Shown here one piece after another: positions 43,906 through 52,216 of a stretch of 64,000 bases of DNA. Position numbers and translations under genes: made by a program. Within the stretch, counting starts at the first letter, position 1, and the number at the start of each line of letters is the position of its first letter. Below the pieces are notes generated by a model. That model was not told the origin of the DNA. It did not search any database and was given only the letters and a program-made list of their open reading frames with translations. The stretch comes from JAXDBM01 sp963709485 (lineage in GTDB: Bacteria; Desulfobacterota; Syntrophia; Syntrophales; Fen-1087): assembly GCA_963709485.1 (NCBI GenBank), contig CAVPWE010000005.1:248001-312000 (forward strand), written 5' to 3'.

Positions 43906-43917
43906 GAGGGAGGCGTT

Positions 43918-46155
43918 ATGGAACTGTCACATTTTTCGGTCGGCAATGAAGGAAGGGAGGTCTTCTGGAACGCCGAGCATTTTGAAGCGCTCCTGTTCCT
44001 GTTTACCTTCGTGGCGCTCGGGATCATGGCCTACGGCATCTACCGCCGCTGGCAGATGTGGACCGCCGTCGGGAAGCCCGAGATCCGTTGGGACAACCGC
44101 AACGAGCGGATCAAGCTGCTCCTGCGGGACGGACTGCTCCAAATCAAGACCTTCAAGGACCTCTACCCCGGCATCATGCATGGATTGATCTTTTTCGGGT
44201 TCGTGGTCCTGATCTTCGGCGCGGCCTTCGACGCCACGGAATTTCACGTGGCCGAGCCCCTGGGGGTCCCGTTCCTGACGGGAAAGTTTTACCTGGTCTT
44301 TTCATTTCTCATGGACCTCTTCGGCCTGGCCGTGCTGATCGGGACGTTCATGGCCATCGACCGTCGCTATCTGAGCAAGCCGGAACGGCTGGGATACAAG
44401 GGCGAGCCGGACAACACCCCCGACGATGCCATCGTCCTGCTGCTGCTGGCCGGCATCATCATCACCGGCTTCATCATCGAGGCGCTCCGGATCAGCGTCA
44501 CCTGGCGGCAAACCCCCTGGGAAGTCTGGTCCTTCGCGGGCTGGGCGATCTCCAAGGCCTTCATCGGCGTCAACCCCGACACGGCGAAGGCCATGCACAA
44601 GGCCACCTGGTGGATCCACACCTTCTTCGCCCTGGGCTTTATCGCCTACATCCCCTATTCGCGGCTGATGCACATCATCACCACGCCGGCCAACCATTTC
44701 ATGCAGAACATGAAGCCGGTCGGCGCGATCGAGCCGATCCGGGATTTCGAGAATGCCGAGTCCTTCGGCGTGGGCCAGATCAATGAGTTCACCTGGAAGC
44801 AGATCTTCGATTCCGATGCCTGCACCCGCTGCGGGCGCTGCCAGGACGGCTGCCCGGCCTACCTGACGGGCAAGCCGCTCTCCCCGAAGAAGCTGGTCCA
44901 GGACATGAAGACCTACTGGCTGGAGCAGGCGCCGCTCGCGGTTGCCGCCAAGAAGGCGGCCCAGGTCGATGCGGAGGGCAAGCCGCTGGAAAAAAGCGGC
45001 ATCGTGAAGCTGCTCGACAAGGTCGATGCCGCCGTGGACCAGGCGATCAAGCCCGCGGGCCTGCTGCCGCCGCCGGAAAAAGCCATGGTGGGCGAGGTCA
45101 TCAATCTCGATGAGCTCTGGGCCTGCACGAACTGTATGTACTGCATGGAAAACTGCTCGTCCTCGATCGAGCACGTGCCCAAGATCATCAACATGAGGCA
45201 GTACAAGGTCCTGACGGAAGCGGATTTCGCCCCGGAGCTTCAGCTCGCCTACCGGAACATGGAAAACAACTCCAACCCCTGGGGCGTGGGCTCGCACCTC
45301 CGGGCGGACTGGGCCAAGGAGCTGGGCATTAAAACCCTGGCGGAAGACGCAAACGTGGAATACCTGTTTTACGTGGGCTGCGCCGGCTCGTTCGACGACC
45401 GGGGCAAGAAGGTCACCGTGGCCTTTGCCAAGATCCTGCAGGCGGCGGGCGTCAGCTTCGGCATCCTCGGGACGGAGGAGAGCTGCTGCGGCGATTCGGC
45501 CATGCGGGGCGGGAATGAATATCTCTATCAGACGCTCGCCCAGATGAACATCGATGCCATGAACGGCTACGGCGTCAAAAAGGTCATCGCCACCTGTCCC
45601 CACGGCTACAACGCCCTGAAGAAGGATTACCCCAACTTCAGCGGCAATTTCGAAGTCTATCACCACACGGAGATCATCGCCGACCTGATCGCCAAGGGCA
45701 GGATCACCTTCCAGAAGCCCGTACCGGTGACATTCACCTATCATGACTCCTGCTTCCTCGGCCGTTACAATAACGTGTACGAACAGCCGCGGAAGATCCT
45801 CGGCGCCGTCCCCGGCACGAAGATTGTTGAAATGGAGCGGAACCTGGGCAAGAGCTTCTGCTGCGGCGCCGGCGGCGCGCGGATGTGGATGGAAGAGCAC
45901 GGAGAGAAGATCAACGACAACCGGGCCAAGCAGGCCATCGACGTCAAGGCGGATGCCATCGCCGTGGGCTGCCCCTTCTGCCTCACCATGATGACCGACG
46001 GTCTCAAGACGCACGGCATGGAAGAGAAGATGTACTCTCTGGACATCGCGGAAATCGTCTGGAAGTCCATGGGGCTGGAAGAGGAAGCGCCACCGCCTGC
46101 ACCCGTCTGTGAAGTGCCGGCCGATCTGGCCAATCCGGCCCAGCCGGCTTCATAG
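43918..46155 (+). CDS. Membrane-bound Fe-S oxidoreductase, likely ETF:quinone electron acceptor (NarI-like / HdrD-like fusion)
   Basis: 745 residues. About 1-265: five or six membrane helices resembling the haem b-binding NarI domain, with spaced His ('IMHGLIFFGFVVL', 'KATWWIHTFFALGF', 'RLMHIITTPANHF'). Near 302-320 and 403-415: two [4Fe-4S] motifs (CTRCGRCQDGCP and CTNCMYCMENC). The C-terminal half holds two CCG domains (EESCCGDSAMRGG near 523, FCCGAGGARMW near 648), as in HdrB/D and GlpC. This 'DUF224' fusion next to etfBA is the proposed link from acyl-CoA oxidation to menaquinone in syntrophs. GGGAGG precedes ATG 43918. Confidence 0.92.
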   Translation: MELSHFSVGNEGREVFWNAEHFEALLFLFTFVALGIMAYGIYRRWQMWTAVGKPEIRWDNRNERIKLLLRDGLLQIKTFKDLYPGIMHGLIFFGFVVLIFGAAFDATEFHVAEPLGVPFLTGKFYLVFSFLMDLFGLAVLIGTFMAIDRRYLSKPERLGYKGEPDNTPDDAIVLLLLAGIIITGFIIEALRISVTWRQTPWEVWSFAGWAISKAFIGVNPDTAKAMHKATWWIHTFFALGFIAYIPYSRLMHIITTPANHFMQNMKPVGAIEPIRDFENAESFGVGQINEFTWKQIFDSDACTRCGRCQDGCPAYLTGKPLSPKKLVQDMKTYWLEQAPLAVAAKKAAQVDAEGKPLEKSGIVKLLDKVDAAVDQAIKPAGLLPPPEKAMVGEVINLDELWACTNCMYCMENCSSSIEHVPKIINMRQYKVLTEADFAPELQLAYRNMENNSNPWGVGSHLRADWAKELGIKTLAEDANVEYLFYVGCAGSFDDRGKKVTVAFAKILQAAGVSFGILGTEESCCGDSAMRGGNEYLYQTLAQMNIDAMNGYGVKKVIATCPHGYNALKKDYPNFSGNFEVYHHTEIIADLIAKGRITFQKPVPVTFTYHDSCFLGRYNNVYEQPRKILGAVPGTKIVEMERNLGKSFCCGAGGARMWMEEHGEKINDNRAKQAIDVKADAIAVGCPFCLTMMTDGLKTHGMEEKMYSLDIAEIVWKSMGLEEEAPPPAPVCEVPADLANPAQPAS

Positions 46156-46176
46156 TCACTTCAGCCGATCGGAATG

Positions 46177-46210
46177 AAAAGCCCCGGATCTTCGGACCGG
46201 GGCTTTTTTT
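46177..46210 (+). terminator. Intrinsic terminator after the Fe-S oxidoreductase
   Basis: Stem GCCCCGG / CCGGGGC (46181-46187 and 46197-46203) with loop ATCTTCGGA, preceded by AAAA and followed by seven T. Ends the acs-etf-Fe-S transcript 22 bases after the stop. Confidence 0.93.
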
Positions 46211-46357
46211 ATGGCAATTCAGGAGCGATTAACATATATGAAGCGGTAGATGATTAGAATGGGCGATGAGGGGTCCGCAAGCGGCAAAGCAAAGGTTTTG
46301 AGCCGCGGCGAGGAATCTTTCAATATGAGAACAAATGGAGCAAAGCTCCGGCATCGG

Positions 46358-46373
46358 TGATTGCAGGCAATCA
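46358..46373. promoter_or_regulatory. Palindromic candidate operator upstream of the acyl-CoA ligase
   Basis: TGATTGC-AG-GCAATCA, a perfect 7-2-7 inverted repeat, 27 bases before ATG 46401. A smaller GGAGC-AAA-GCTCC repeat lies at 46337-46349. Position fits a repressor site controlling fadD; no regulator is identified. Confidence 0.4.
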
Positions 46374-46400
46374 TCAGAAACAGAAGGGAGTGTGAAGACG

Positions 46401-48098
46401 ATGGCAGGAGAAAGTATCTATCAGAGCAAACCGTGGCTGAAATCTTACGAACAGGGGGTGCCCGAAACCATCAAGTATGAGGAAATCTGCATGCCGGACA
46501 TCCTGGACCGGTCAGCCAGGCAGTTCCCCGAAACGACAGCGTTGATCTTTCAGGGATTTGCCCTGAGCTTCCGGCAGTTGAAAGACATGGTGGACCGATT
46601 TGCCACCTGTCTGACCGCTTTCGGGGTGAAACAGGGAGAGGCTGTGGCTCTGCTTCTGCCTAACGTGATCCCCTGCGTGGCCGCCTATTTTGCCATTCTG
46701 AAAGTCGGCGGGATCGCGGTGATGAACAACCCCCTCTATTCCGATGCGGAGCTCGAGCACCAGTTCAATGATTCCGGATCAAAAGTCCTGATCACCCTGG
46801 ATCTCCTGGGGAACCGGATGATCGACTTGCGGCCTAAAACAAAGATCAGGCAGATCGTCTATACCTCTATCGGCGATTATCTCCCCTTCCCCAAAAACCT
46901 CCTCTTCCCGCTCGTGGGCAAGAAGAAGAAGCTGGCCGCCGACGTAAAGCCGGCGCCGGATGTCTTCAAATGGAAGGACTGCATCGCCCAGTACGCCCCC
47001 AAACCGCCGGCCGTCAAAATCGGTTTTGAGGATGTGGCCATGTACCAGTATACCGGCGGGACCACAGGCGTCTCCAAAGGCGTTATGCTGACCCACGCGA
47101 ATCTGAGCAAGCAGGTCCAGCAGCTGGAGGCGTGGTTCCCCAAATTCAACAAAGGGACGGAGATCATGCTCGGCGCCCTGCCCTACTTCCATGTCTTCGG
47201 CCTGTCCGTCTCCATGAACCTGTCCATCCACTGGGGATGGACCCAGGTCCTGGTCCCGCGGCCCCAGCCGGAGCCCCTGCTGGAGTCCATCCGGAATTTC
47301 CGGCCGACCTTCGCCCCCCTGGTGCCCACCATGTATATCGGCATGCTCAATCATCCCGATCTGAAGAAGACGGACATGAGCTGCATCAAGGGCGCCTTCT
47401 CGGGCAGTGCGCCCCTGCCGGTGGAAGTCATTCATGATTTTGAGAAGGCGACGGGCGCCGTCATCGTCGAGGGCTTCGGGATGACGGAGACGACGCCGGT
47501 CACCCATGTCAATCCCTTTGCCGGCGGGGCGCGGAAGGTGGGGAGCGTGGGCGTTCCCATTTCCGACACCCTGTGCCGCATCGTGGACCTGGAGGACGGC
47601 GTCACCGATATGCCCGTGGGGGAGCGCGGCGAACTGATCGTCAAGGGCCCCCAGATCATGCTCGGCTACAAGGGGAAGCCCGAAGAGACGGCCAGCACCC
47701 TCAAGGACGGATGGATCTACACCGGCGATATCGCCACGATGGACGAGGACGGCTATTTCTACATCGTGGACCGGAAGAAGGACATGATCATCTCCGGCGG
47801 CTACAACGTCTATCCACGCGATATCGACGAGGTTTATTACGATCATCCCAAGGTGCAGGAGGCCTGCTCCATCGGCATTCCCGACTTGAAGCGCGGCGAG
47901 AACGTCAAACTCTTCATTGTGCTCAAGGAAGGGGAAACGGCAACCCAGGAGGAAATGATCGAATTCGGCAAGGCGAAGCTGGCCGCCTACAAGCTTCCCA
48001 CGGAAGTGGAGTTCCGAAAGGAACTGCCGAAGACGAACGTCGGCAAGATTCTCAGGAAGCAGCTCCGGGCGGAAGAGCTGGAAAAAAGGAAGAAATAA
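46401..48098 (+). CDS. Long-chain fatty acid-CoA ligase (FadD-like)
   Basis: 565-residue adenylating acyl-CoA synthetase. A3 phosphate-binding loop 'YQYTGGTTGVSKGVMLTHANL', A5 'VEGFGMTETTPVTHVNP', A7 'GWIYTGDIATMDEDGY', A8 'DRKKDMIISGGYNVYPRDIDEV' and A10 Lys in 'LPKTNVGKILRKQLR' are all intact. It activates free fatty acids with ATP to acyl-CoA for the beta-oxidation genes upstream. ATG 46401 is favoured because conserved sequence starts there (AGGGAG upstream, somewhat wide spacing). It is its own transcription unit between two terminators. Confidence 0.93.
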   Translation: MAGESIYQSKPWLKSYEQGVPETIKYEEICMPDILDRSARQFPETTALIFQGFALSFRQLKDMVDRFATCLTAFGVKQGEAVALLLPNVIPCVAAYFAILKVGGIAVMNNPLYSDAELEHQFNDSGSKVLITLDLLGNRMIDLRPKTKIRQIVYTSIGDYLPFPKNLLFPLVGKKKKLAADVKPAPDVFKWKDCIAQYAPKPPAVKIGFEDVAMYQYTGGTTGVSKGVMLTHANLSKQVQQLEAWFPKFNKGTEIMLGALPYFHVFGLSVSMNLSIHWGWTQVLVPRPQPEPLLESIRNFRPTFAPLVPTMYIGMLNHPDLKKTDMSCIKGAFSGSAPLPVEVIHDFEKATGAVIVEGFGMTETTPVTHVNPFAGGARKVGSVGVPISDTLCRIVDLEDGVTDMPVGERGELIVKGPQIMLGYKGKPEETASTLKDGWIYTGDIATMDEDGYFYIVDRKKDMIISGGYNVYPRDIDEVYYDHPKVQEACSIGIPDLKRGENVKLFIVLKEGETATQEEMIEFGKAKLAAYKLPTEVEFRKELPKTNVGKILRKQLRAEELEKRKK

Positions 48099-48130
48099 AA
48101 AAGCCGGCAAGGCGCCGGGACGGTTCGCGG

Positions 48131-48163
48131 GGCGGGTTGCGCGACGGCAACCCGCCTTTTTTT
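48131..48163 (+). terminator. Intrinsic terminator after the acyl-CoA ligase
   Basis: Perfect ten-base stem GGCGGGTTGC / GCAACCCGCC with loop GCGACG and seven T on the plus strand. The opposite-strand gene ending at 48203 has no T-run here. Confidence 0.93.
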
Positions 48164-48202
48164 ATCCTCAACAATACACCGGGAAAATCGGTCCTTCGCA
48201 GC

Positions 48203-49660
48203 TCACGCCTCGATCTTTTCGACAAACTCGATTTCCCGCGGGACCTTGTAGGAGGACAGATAGGTCCGGCAGTGCCTCATGATGTCCTTCTCGTCGGCGG
48301 GAGCGCCGGCTTTCGGAACGATGAGGGCCTTGACGATTTCCCCCCGCATCAGATCGGGTTTGCTATCGATCCGGGCCTGCCGCACGGCGGGGTGCATTTC
48401 CAGGACGATTTCCACCTCGCGGGGATAGACATTGAACCCGCTGGTGATGACCATCCTCTTTTTCCGGCCCGTCAGAAAGATGTAGCCTTCCTCGTCAATC
48501 CGGGCCAGGTCGCCCGTGTGCAGCCAGCCGTCCCGGATGACCTGCGCGGTCATGTCCGCGGCCTTGTGGTAGCCCTGCATCACGTTTTCGCCCCGGATAA
48601 CGAGTTCGCCCACGCCGCCCGGGGGCATCTGTGCGCCATGATCATCTGCGACCCCGGCTTCGACGCCGGGAATCGTGACCCCGATGGACCCCGGCTTGAT
48701 CGGCATGCCGAGACGGCCGACGGAGCAGATCGGGGAAGCTTCCGTCAGGCCATACCCTTCAACGAGAACCACGCCGAACTTTTCCCGGAACAGGGGGATG
48801 AATTCCGGCGCGATGGCCGACCCGCCGGTGATGCAGAAGCGCAGCGAGCGGATGTCGTACGAACCGGCCTTGTCATGAAAAACCATCCCGAGGAAAAGGC
48901 GGGGCACGGCGGCCACATAGGTTACCTTTTCATTTTCGATCGTGCTGAAGATGCTGTCCAGCGTGAAACGCTCCATGAGCACCATGCTGCCGCCGATCCG
49001 CAGGGGGTTCAGCAAGTTCGCCGCAGCGCCGAAGGAATGGAAGAACGGAATGACGGCAAGGCATCTTTCCCTGTCCGTTCCGTCCCACAGGGATTGCAGC
49101 AGCGTTGACTGGTTGATCAGGTTGCCATGAGTCAGGACGGCGCCGAGGGGCTTCCCCGTCAGTCCCGAGGTGTAGATCATGGCGGCCGGGTCCTTCTCGG
49201 CGACGTCGGGAAAAATCATGTCGCCGGCATCCGCTGTCAGGGCATCCCGAAAGGCCCCGTCGCTGCCGTAGCCGCCGGTGGTGAGAAGGCGCCGGCAGTG
49301 CGGCACGTCCGCGCTGATCTCCTCGAACCGCTTCGCCAGTGACGCGGCGGTAATGAGAATGCCGGCATCGCTGTCGCTCAGGAGGTGCTGAAGTTCGTAA
49401 GGCGTCGACATGGCGTTCAGCGTAACCGCCACGGCGCCGATCCGGACGGCGGCAAGGTAGGATATCACGAACTCCGGGCAGTTTCCGAGCATCAGGGCCA
49501 CCCTGTCGCCCTTCCCGATGCCCAGGTTCCGCAGATGAAGCCCCAGTGCGTTGACATCCCTGTTCAATTCCCCGTAGGTCAGCCTCGCCTTCTCATGAAT
49601 GACCGCCACATGATCCGGAAATCGGCGGCAACTTTCCTCCAGCATTTGTCCCAGGTTCAC
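48203..49660 (-). CDS. Acyl-CoA ligase-like protein with degenerate catalytic motifs
   Basis: 485 residues from GTG 49660, which follows GGGGGAGG. Overall an AMP-dependent synthetase: 'MIYTSGLTGKPLGAVLTHGNL', 'LVEGYGLTEASPICSV', 'GWLHTGDLARIDEEGYIFLTGRKKRMVITSGFNVYPREVEIV'. Two key spots differ. The A3 loop ends in Leu where the invariant Lys is expected (GKPLG instead of GKPKG). The protein stops at 'REIEFVEKIEA', just where the A10 motif with the catalytic Lys (LPxTxxGKILRR) should be; just past the frame break the other frame reads RRELRR, like the normal end of the family. It may be inactive or a decaying copy; fadD at 46401 is complete. Confidence 0.82.
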   Translation of the reverse strand: MNLGQMLEESCRRFPDHVAVIHEKARLTYGELNRDVNALGLHLRNLGIGKGDRVALMLGNCPEFVISYLAAVRIGAVAVTLNAMSTPYELQHLLSDSDAGILITAASLAKRFEEISADVPHCRRLLTTGGYGSDGAFRDALTADAGDMIFPDVAEKDPAAMIYTSGLTGKPLGAVLTHGNLINQSTLLQSLWDGTDRERCLAVIPFFHSFGAAANLLNPLRIGGSMVLMERFTLDSIFSTIENEKVTYVAAVPRLFLGMVFHDKAGSYDIRSLRFCITGGSAIAPEFIPLFREKFGVVLVEGYGLTEASPICSVGRLGMPIKPGSIGVTIPGVEAGVADDHGAQMPPGGVGELVIRGENVMQGYHKAADMTAQVIRDGWLHTGDLARIDEEGYIFLTGRKKRMVITSGFNVYPREVEIVLEMHPAVRQARIDSKPDLMRGEIVKALIVPKAGAPADEKDIMRHCRTYLSSYKVPREIEFVEKIEA

Positions 49661-49926
49661 GTTTGTCCTCCCCCCGCGCAATTATTGTGTCTTCACTTAA
49701 CACAATCCCCGGAATTCTTTCAACCCGAAACGGATGGAAGGCGCGCTCGAGAAACCATGACGCCGGCCTGGAATCGAAACATGCTTTTTGCTTGCCCAGC
49801 CTGTTTTTTTTCAATATAATGCATCCGATGAAAATCTTGGGAAAATGAATTCGCCGCTTGCGGAGCATTTCCCCGGGAAAACGCAAATCTCTCGAAAAAT
49901 CATCAATGGTGGAAAAGGAGAAAAAG

Positions 49927-50463
49927 ATGAAAAAGACTCTGTTGGCAGTGCTTCTGGCGTTGTTGTGGACGGTATCCGCCGCGATGGCGGCGGATCTCAA
50001 GGTCGGCGATCCGGCGGGCGGTTTCAAGCTGAAGGACCCGACAGGCAAGGAGTACGCTCTGGACGCAGCCCCCTATGCCGGAAAAGTGGTTGTCATTTTT
50101 TACGCCGATCCCGGATCCAAGGATCTGAACAACGAGCTCCAGAATACCCTGAAAAGCGCCCGGGAAAGCGGTAAAATCGACAGGAAAAACTACGAGGGTC
50201 TTGGCGTGGTCAACCTGAAGGACAGCATCGTCCCGAACTGGATGCTGAACCGCATCATCAAGAGCAAGCAGGAAGAAACCAAGGCGACGATCCTGGTTGA
50301 CCCGGATTACGCCGTGCTGAACCAATGGGGTCTGACGAAGAAAACATCCAACATCGTTCTTCTGGACAAGCAAAGAATCTGCCGCTACATTTACAAAGGC
50401 AAGGTCCCGTCGGCCGATGTGGCAAAGGTCATCGGCCTTGTCCAGGAATACCAGGTTAAATAA
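49927..50463 (+). CDS. YtfJ-like periplasmic thioredoxin-fold protein
   Basis: 178 residues with a signal peptide (MKKTLLAVLLALLWTVSAAMAA). The mature part has a thioredoxin-like fold pattern: 'VGDPAGGFKLKDPTGKEYAL', 'GKVVVIFYADPGSKDLNNEL' and 'TSNIVLLDKQRICRYIYKGKVP'. No CxxC pair is present. Layout and motifs resemble YtfJ of enterobacteria, function unknown. AAAAGGAGAAAAAG precedes ATG 49927. Its stop (TAATG) shares one base with folD. Confidence 0.78.
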   Translation: MKKTLLAVLLALLWTVSAAMAADLKVGDPAGGFKLKDPTGKEYALDAAPYAGKVVVIFYADPGSKDLNNELQNTLKSARESGKIDRKNYEGLGVVNLKDSIVPNWMLNRIIKSKQEETKATILVDPDYAVLNQWGLTKKTSNIVLLDKQRICRYIYKGKVPSADVAKVIGLVQEYQVK

Positions 50464-51320
50464 TGGCGATCTTGATCGACGGCAAGCAGGCCTCCCGGGA
50501 GATCCGGGATGCCCTGCAGGCCGAAGCGGCAAAACTCAAGGCAACATCCGGCACCGTTCCGGGGCTGGCCGTCATTCTCGTGGGAGAGAATCCCGCCTCG
50601 CGGATCTACGTCGGCAGCAAGGAGAAGGCCTGCCGGGAAGCGGGCTTCCTTTCGCGCGTGTTCAGGCTCCCGGCGGAGACGGCGGAGCGGGATATCCTGA
50701 AGCGCATCCACATGCTCAATGACGACCGGAAAATCCACGGCATCCTCGTGCAGCTTCCTCTTCCCGCCCACATCCGGGCCCAAGCGGTCATCGAGGCCAT
50801 CGATCCCCACAAGGATGTCGACGGCTTTCACCCCTACAATGCGGGCCTTCTCTTTTCCGGAACGCCCCTTCACCGCGCCTGCACGCCCCTGGGCATCATC
50901 ACGCTGCTGGACCGTTACGGGATCGTCGTCGAAGGAAAGGAAGCGGTGATCGTCGGCCGGAGCAACATCGTCGGGAAACCCCTGGCCCTGATGCTTCTGT
51001 CCGGACACGCCACGGTCACCGTCTGCCACACGCGGACGAAGAACCTCCCGGAGGTGACCCGGCGGGCGGAGATCCTCGTGGCGGCGGCGGGAAAGGCGGA
51101 GATGATTCGCGCCGACATGGTGCGTGAAGGGGCGGTCGTCATCGACGTGGGGGTAAACCGCAACGCCGACGGCCGCCTCGTCGGGGACGTTGAATTCGCC
51201 GGCGTGGCCGAAAAGGCGTCCCACATCACCCCCGTACCGGGCGGCGTGGGCCCCATGACCATCGCCATGCTGCTGAAAAACACGCTGCAGGCGGCCGGCT
51301 ACAAAGACAGGCTTGTATGA
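50463..51320 (+). CDS. folD: Bifunctional methylenetetrahydrofolate dehydrogenase / methenyltetrahydrofolate cyclohydrolase
   Basis: 285 residues. Catalytic Lys lies in 'RIYVGSKEKACREAGF'; also 'GILVQLPLPAHI', 'IDPHKDVDGFHPYN', the NADP site 'AVIVGRSNIVGKPLALMLL' and the closing 'HITPVPGGVGPMTIAMLL'. It interconverts 5,10-methylene-, methenyl- and 10-formyl-THF in one-carbon metabolism. Translation is coupled to the YtfJ-like gene (one-base overlap) and to the radical SAM gene downstream (four-base ATGA overlap). Confidence 0.97.
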   Translation: MAILIDGKQASREIRDALQAEAAKLKATSGTVPGLAVILVGENPASRIYVGSKEKACREAGFLSRVFRLPAETAERDILKRIHMLNDDRKIHGILVQLPLPAHIRAQAVIEAIDPHKDVDGFHPYNAGLLFSGTPLHRACTPLGIITLLDRYGIVVEGKEAVIVGRSNIVGKPLALMLLSGHATVTVCHTRTKNLPEVTRRAEILVAAAGKAEMIRADMVREGAVVIDVGVNRNADGRLVGDVEFAGVAEKASHITPVPGGVGPMTIAMLLKNTLQAAGYKDRLV

Positions 51321-52201
51321 ATACGATCGACATTACGACCAGCGTCGGCTGCAGGGTCCGCTGTGAATTCTGCCCCCAGGACAAATTGATCCAAGCCTAC
51401 CAAAGCCGCGGCGGCGCCCGTCAAATGACCTTTGCGGCCTATCGGGAAATTCTCCGGAAAATCCCGCCGGACACCGCCCTCGACTTTTCCGGCATGGCGG
51501 AACCCTGGCTGAACCCCGATTGCACGGAGATGCTGCTCCATGCCCATGAACGCGGCTATGAGGTTGCGGCCTTTACCACCACGGTCGGGATGAACGAAGC
51601 CGACGTGGAAAGAATCAAGTCCATTCCTTTCCGCCGTTTTGTCGTCCATCTCCCCGACACTGAGAGATATTCAAGGATTGAAGTCAGCGATGTCTATTTG
51701 AAAAAACTGGCGAATATCATCGGAAGCGCGATCCCGAACTGTGAGTTCATGACCATGGGAACGCTGCCCCGGGAAGTGGCTGCGATCCTCGGCAGGCGCA
51801 TCCGGAGGACAAGGATGATGTCCCGCGCGGGGAACCTCACAAACGTTCGCGCGCCGAAGCGGCTGGCCGGTCAGATCCGCTGCCGCTCCTGCGGCGATTC
51901 CCTGAACCACAACATTCTGCTTCCGAACGGCGATGTCGTCCTGTGCTGCATGGATTATGGACTGAAGCACGTGCTGGGAAATTTGCTTTCCTCGGATTAC
52001 CGGGAACTGTTTGAGAGCGATGCCTTCAAACGGGTGCAAGCCGGGCTCGATGACGATTCCTTCGATATTTTGTGCCGGTATTGCGAAAACGCATCTTCCC
52101 TGGAAGAATACAAGCGTCCGGAAATGAAGAAAAAATTCGTAAACCTCAGAAATCTGCTGAAAAGCCTGATGCCGTCAGAAGAGAATCGCGTGCAGCCCTG
52201 A
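51317..52201 (+). CDS. Radical SAM/SPASM domain protein
   Basis: 294 residues. Radical SAM cluster motif C-x3-C-x2-C (CRVRCEFC) at about 11-18. The C-terminal part has the SPASM-type cysteines 'CRSCGDSLNHNILLPNGDVVLCCMDYGL' and 'ILCRYCENA', consistent with one auxiliary Fe-S cluster, plus the pattern 'HVLGNLLSSDYRELFESD' common in SPASM proteins. It lies next to glycan-modification genes, where such enzymes often act, but the substrate is unknown. Overlaps folD by four bases. Confidence 0.88.
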   Translation: MNTIDITTSVGCRVRCEFCPQDKLIQAYQSRGGARQMTFAAYREILRKIPPDTALDFSGMAEPWLNPDCTEMLLHAHERGYEVAAFTTTVGMNEADVERIKSIPFRRFVVHLPDTERYSRIEVSDVYLKKLANIIGSAIPNCEFMTMGTLPREVAAILGRRIRRTRMMSRAGNLTNVRAPKRLAGQIRCRSCGDSLNHNILLPNGDVVLCCMDYGLKHVLGNLLSSDYRELFESDAFKRVQAGLDDDSFDILCRYCENASSLEEYKRPEMKKKFVNLRNLLKSLMPSEENRVQP

Positions 52202-52216
52202 CCGGGGCGGAAAGCG

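Noticed and set aside
44302..46014. 570-residue minus-strand frame opposite the Fe-S oxidoreductase
   Set aside because: Shadow frame; the plus strand has intact Fe-S and CCG motifs.
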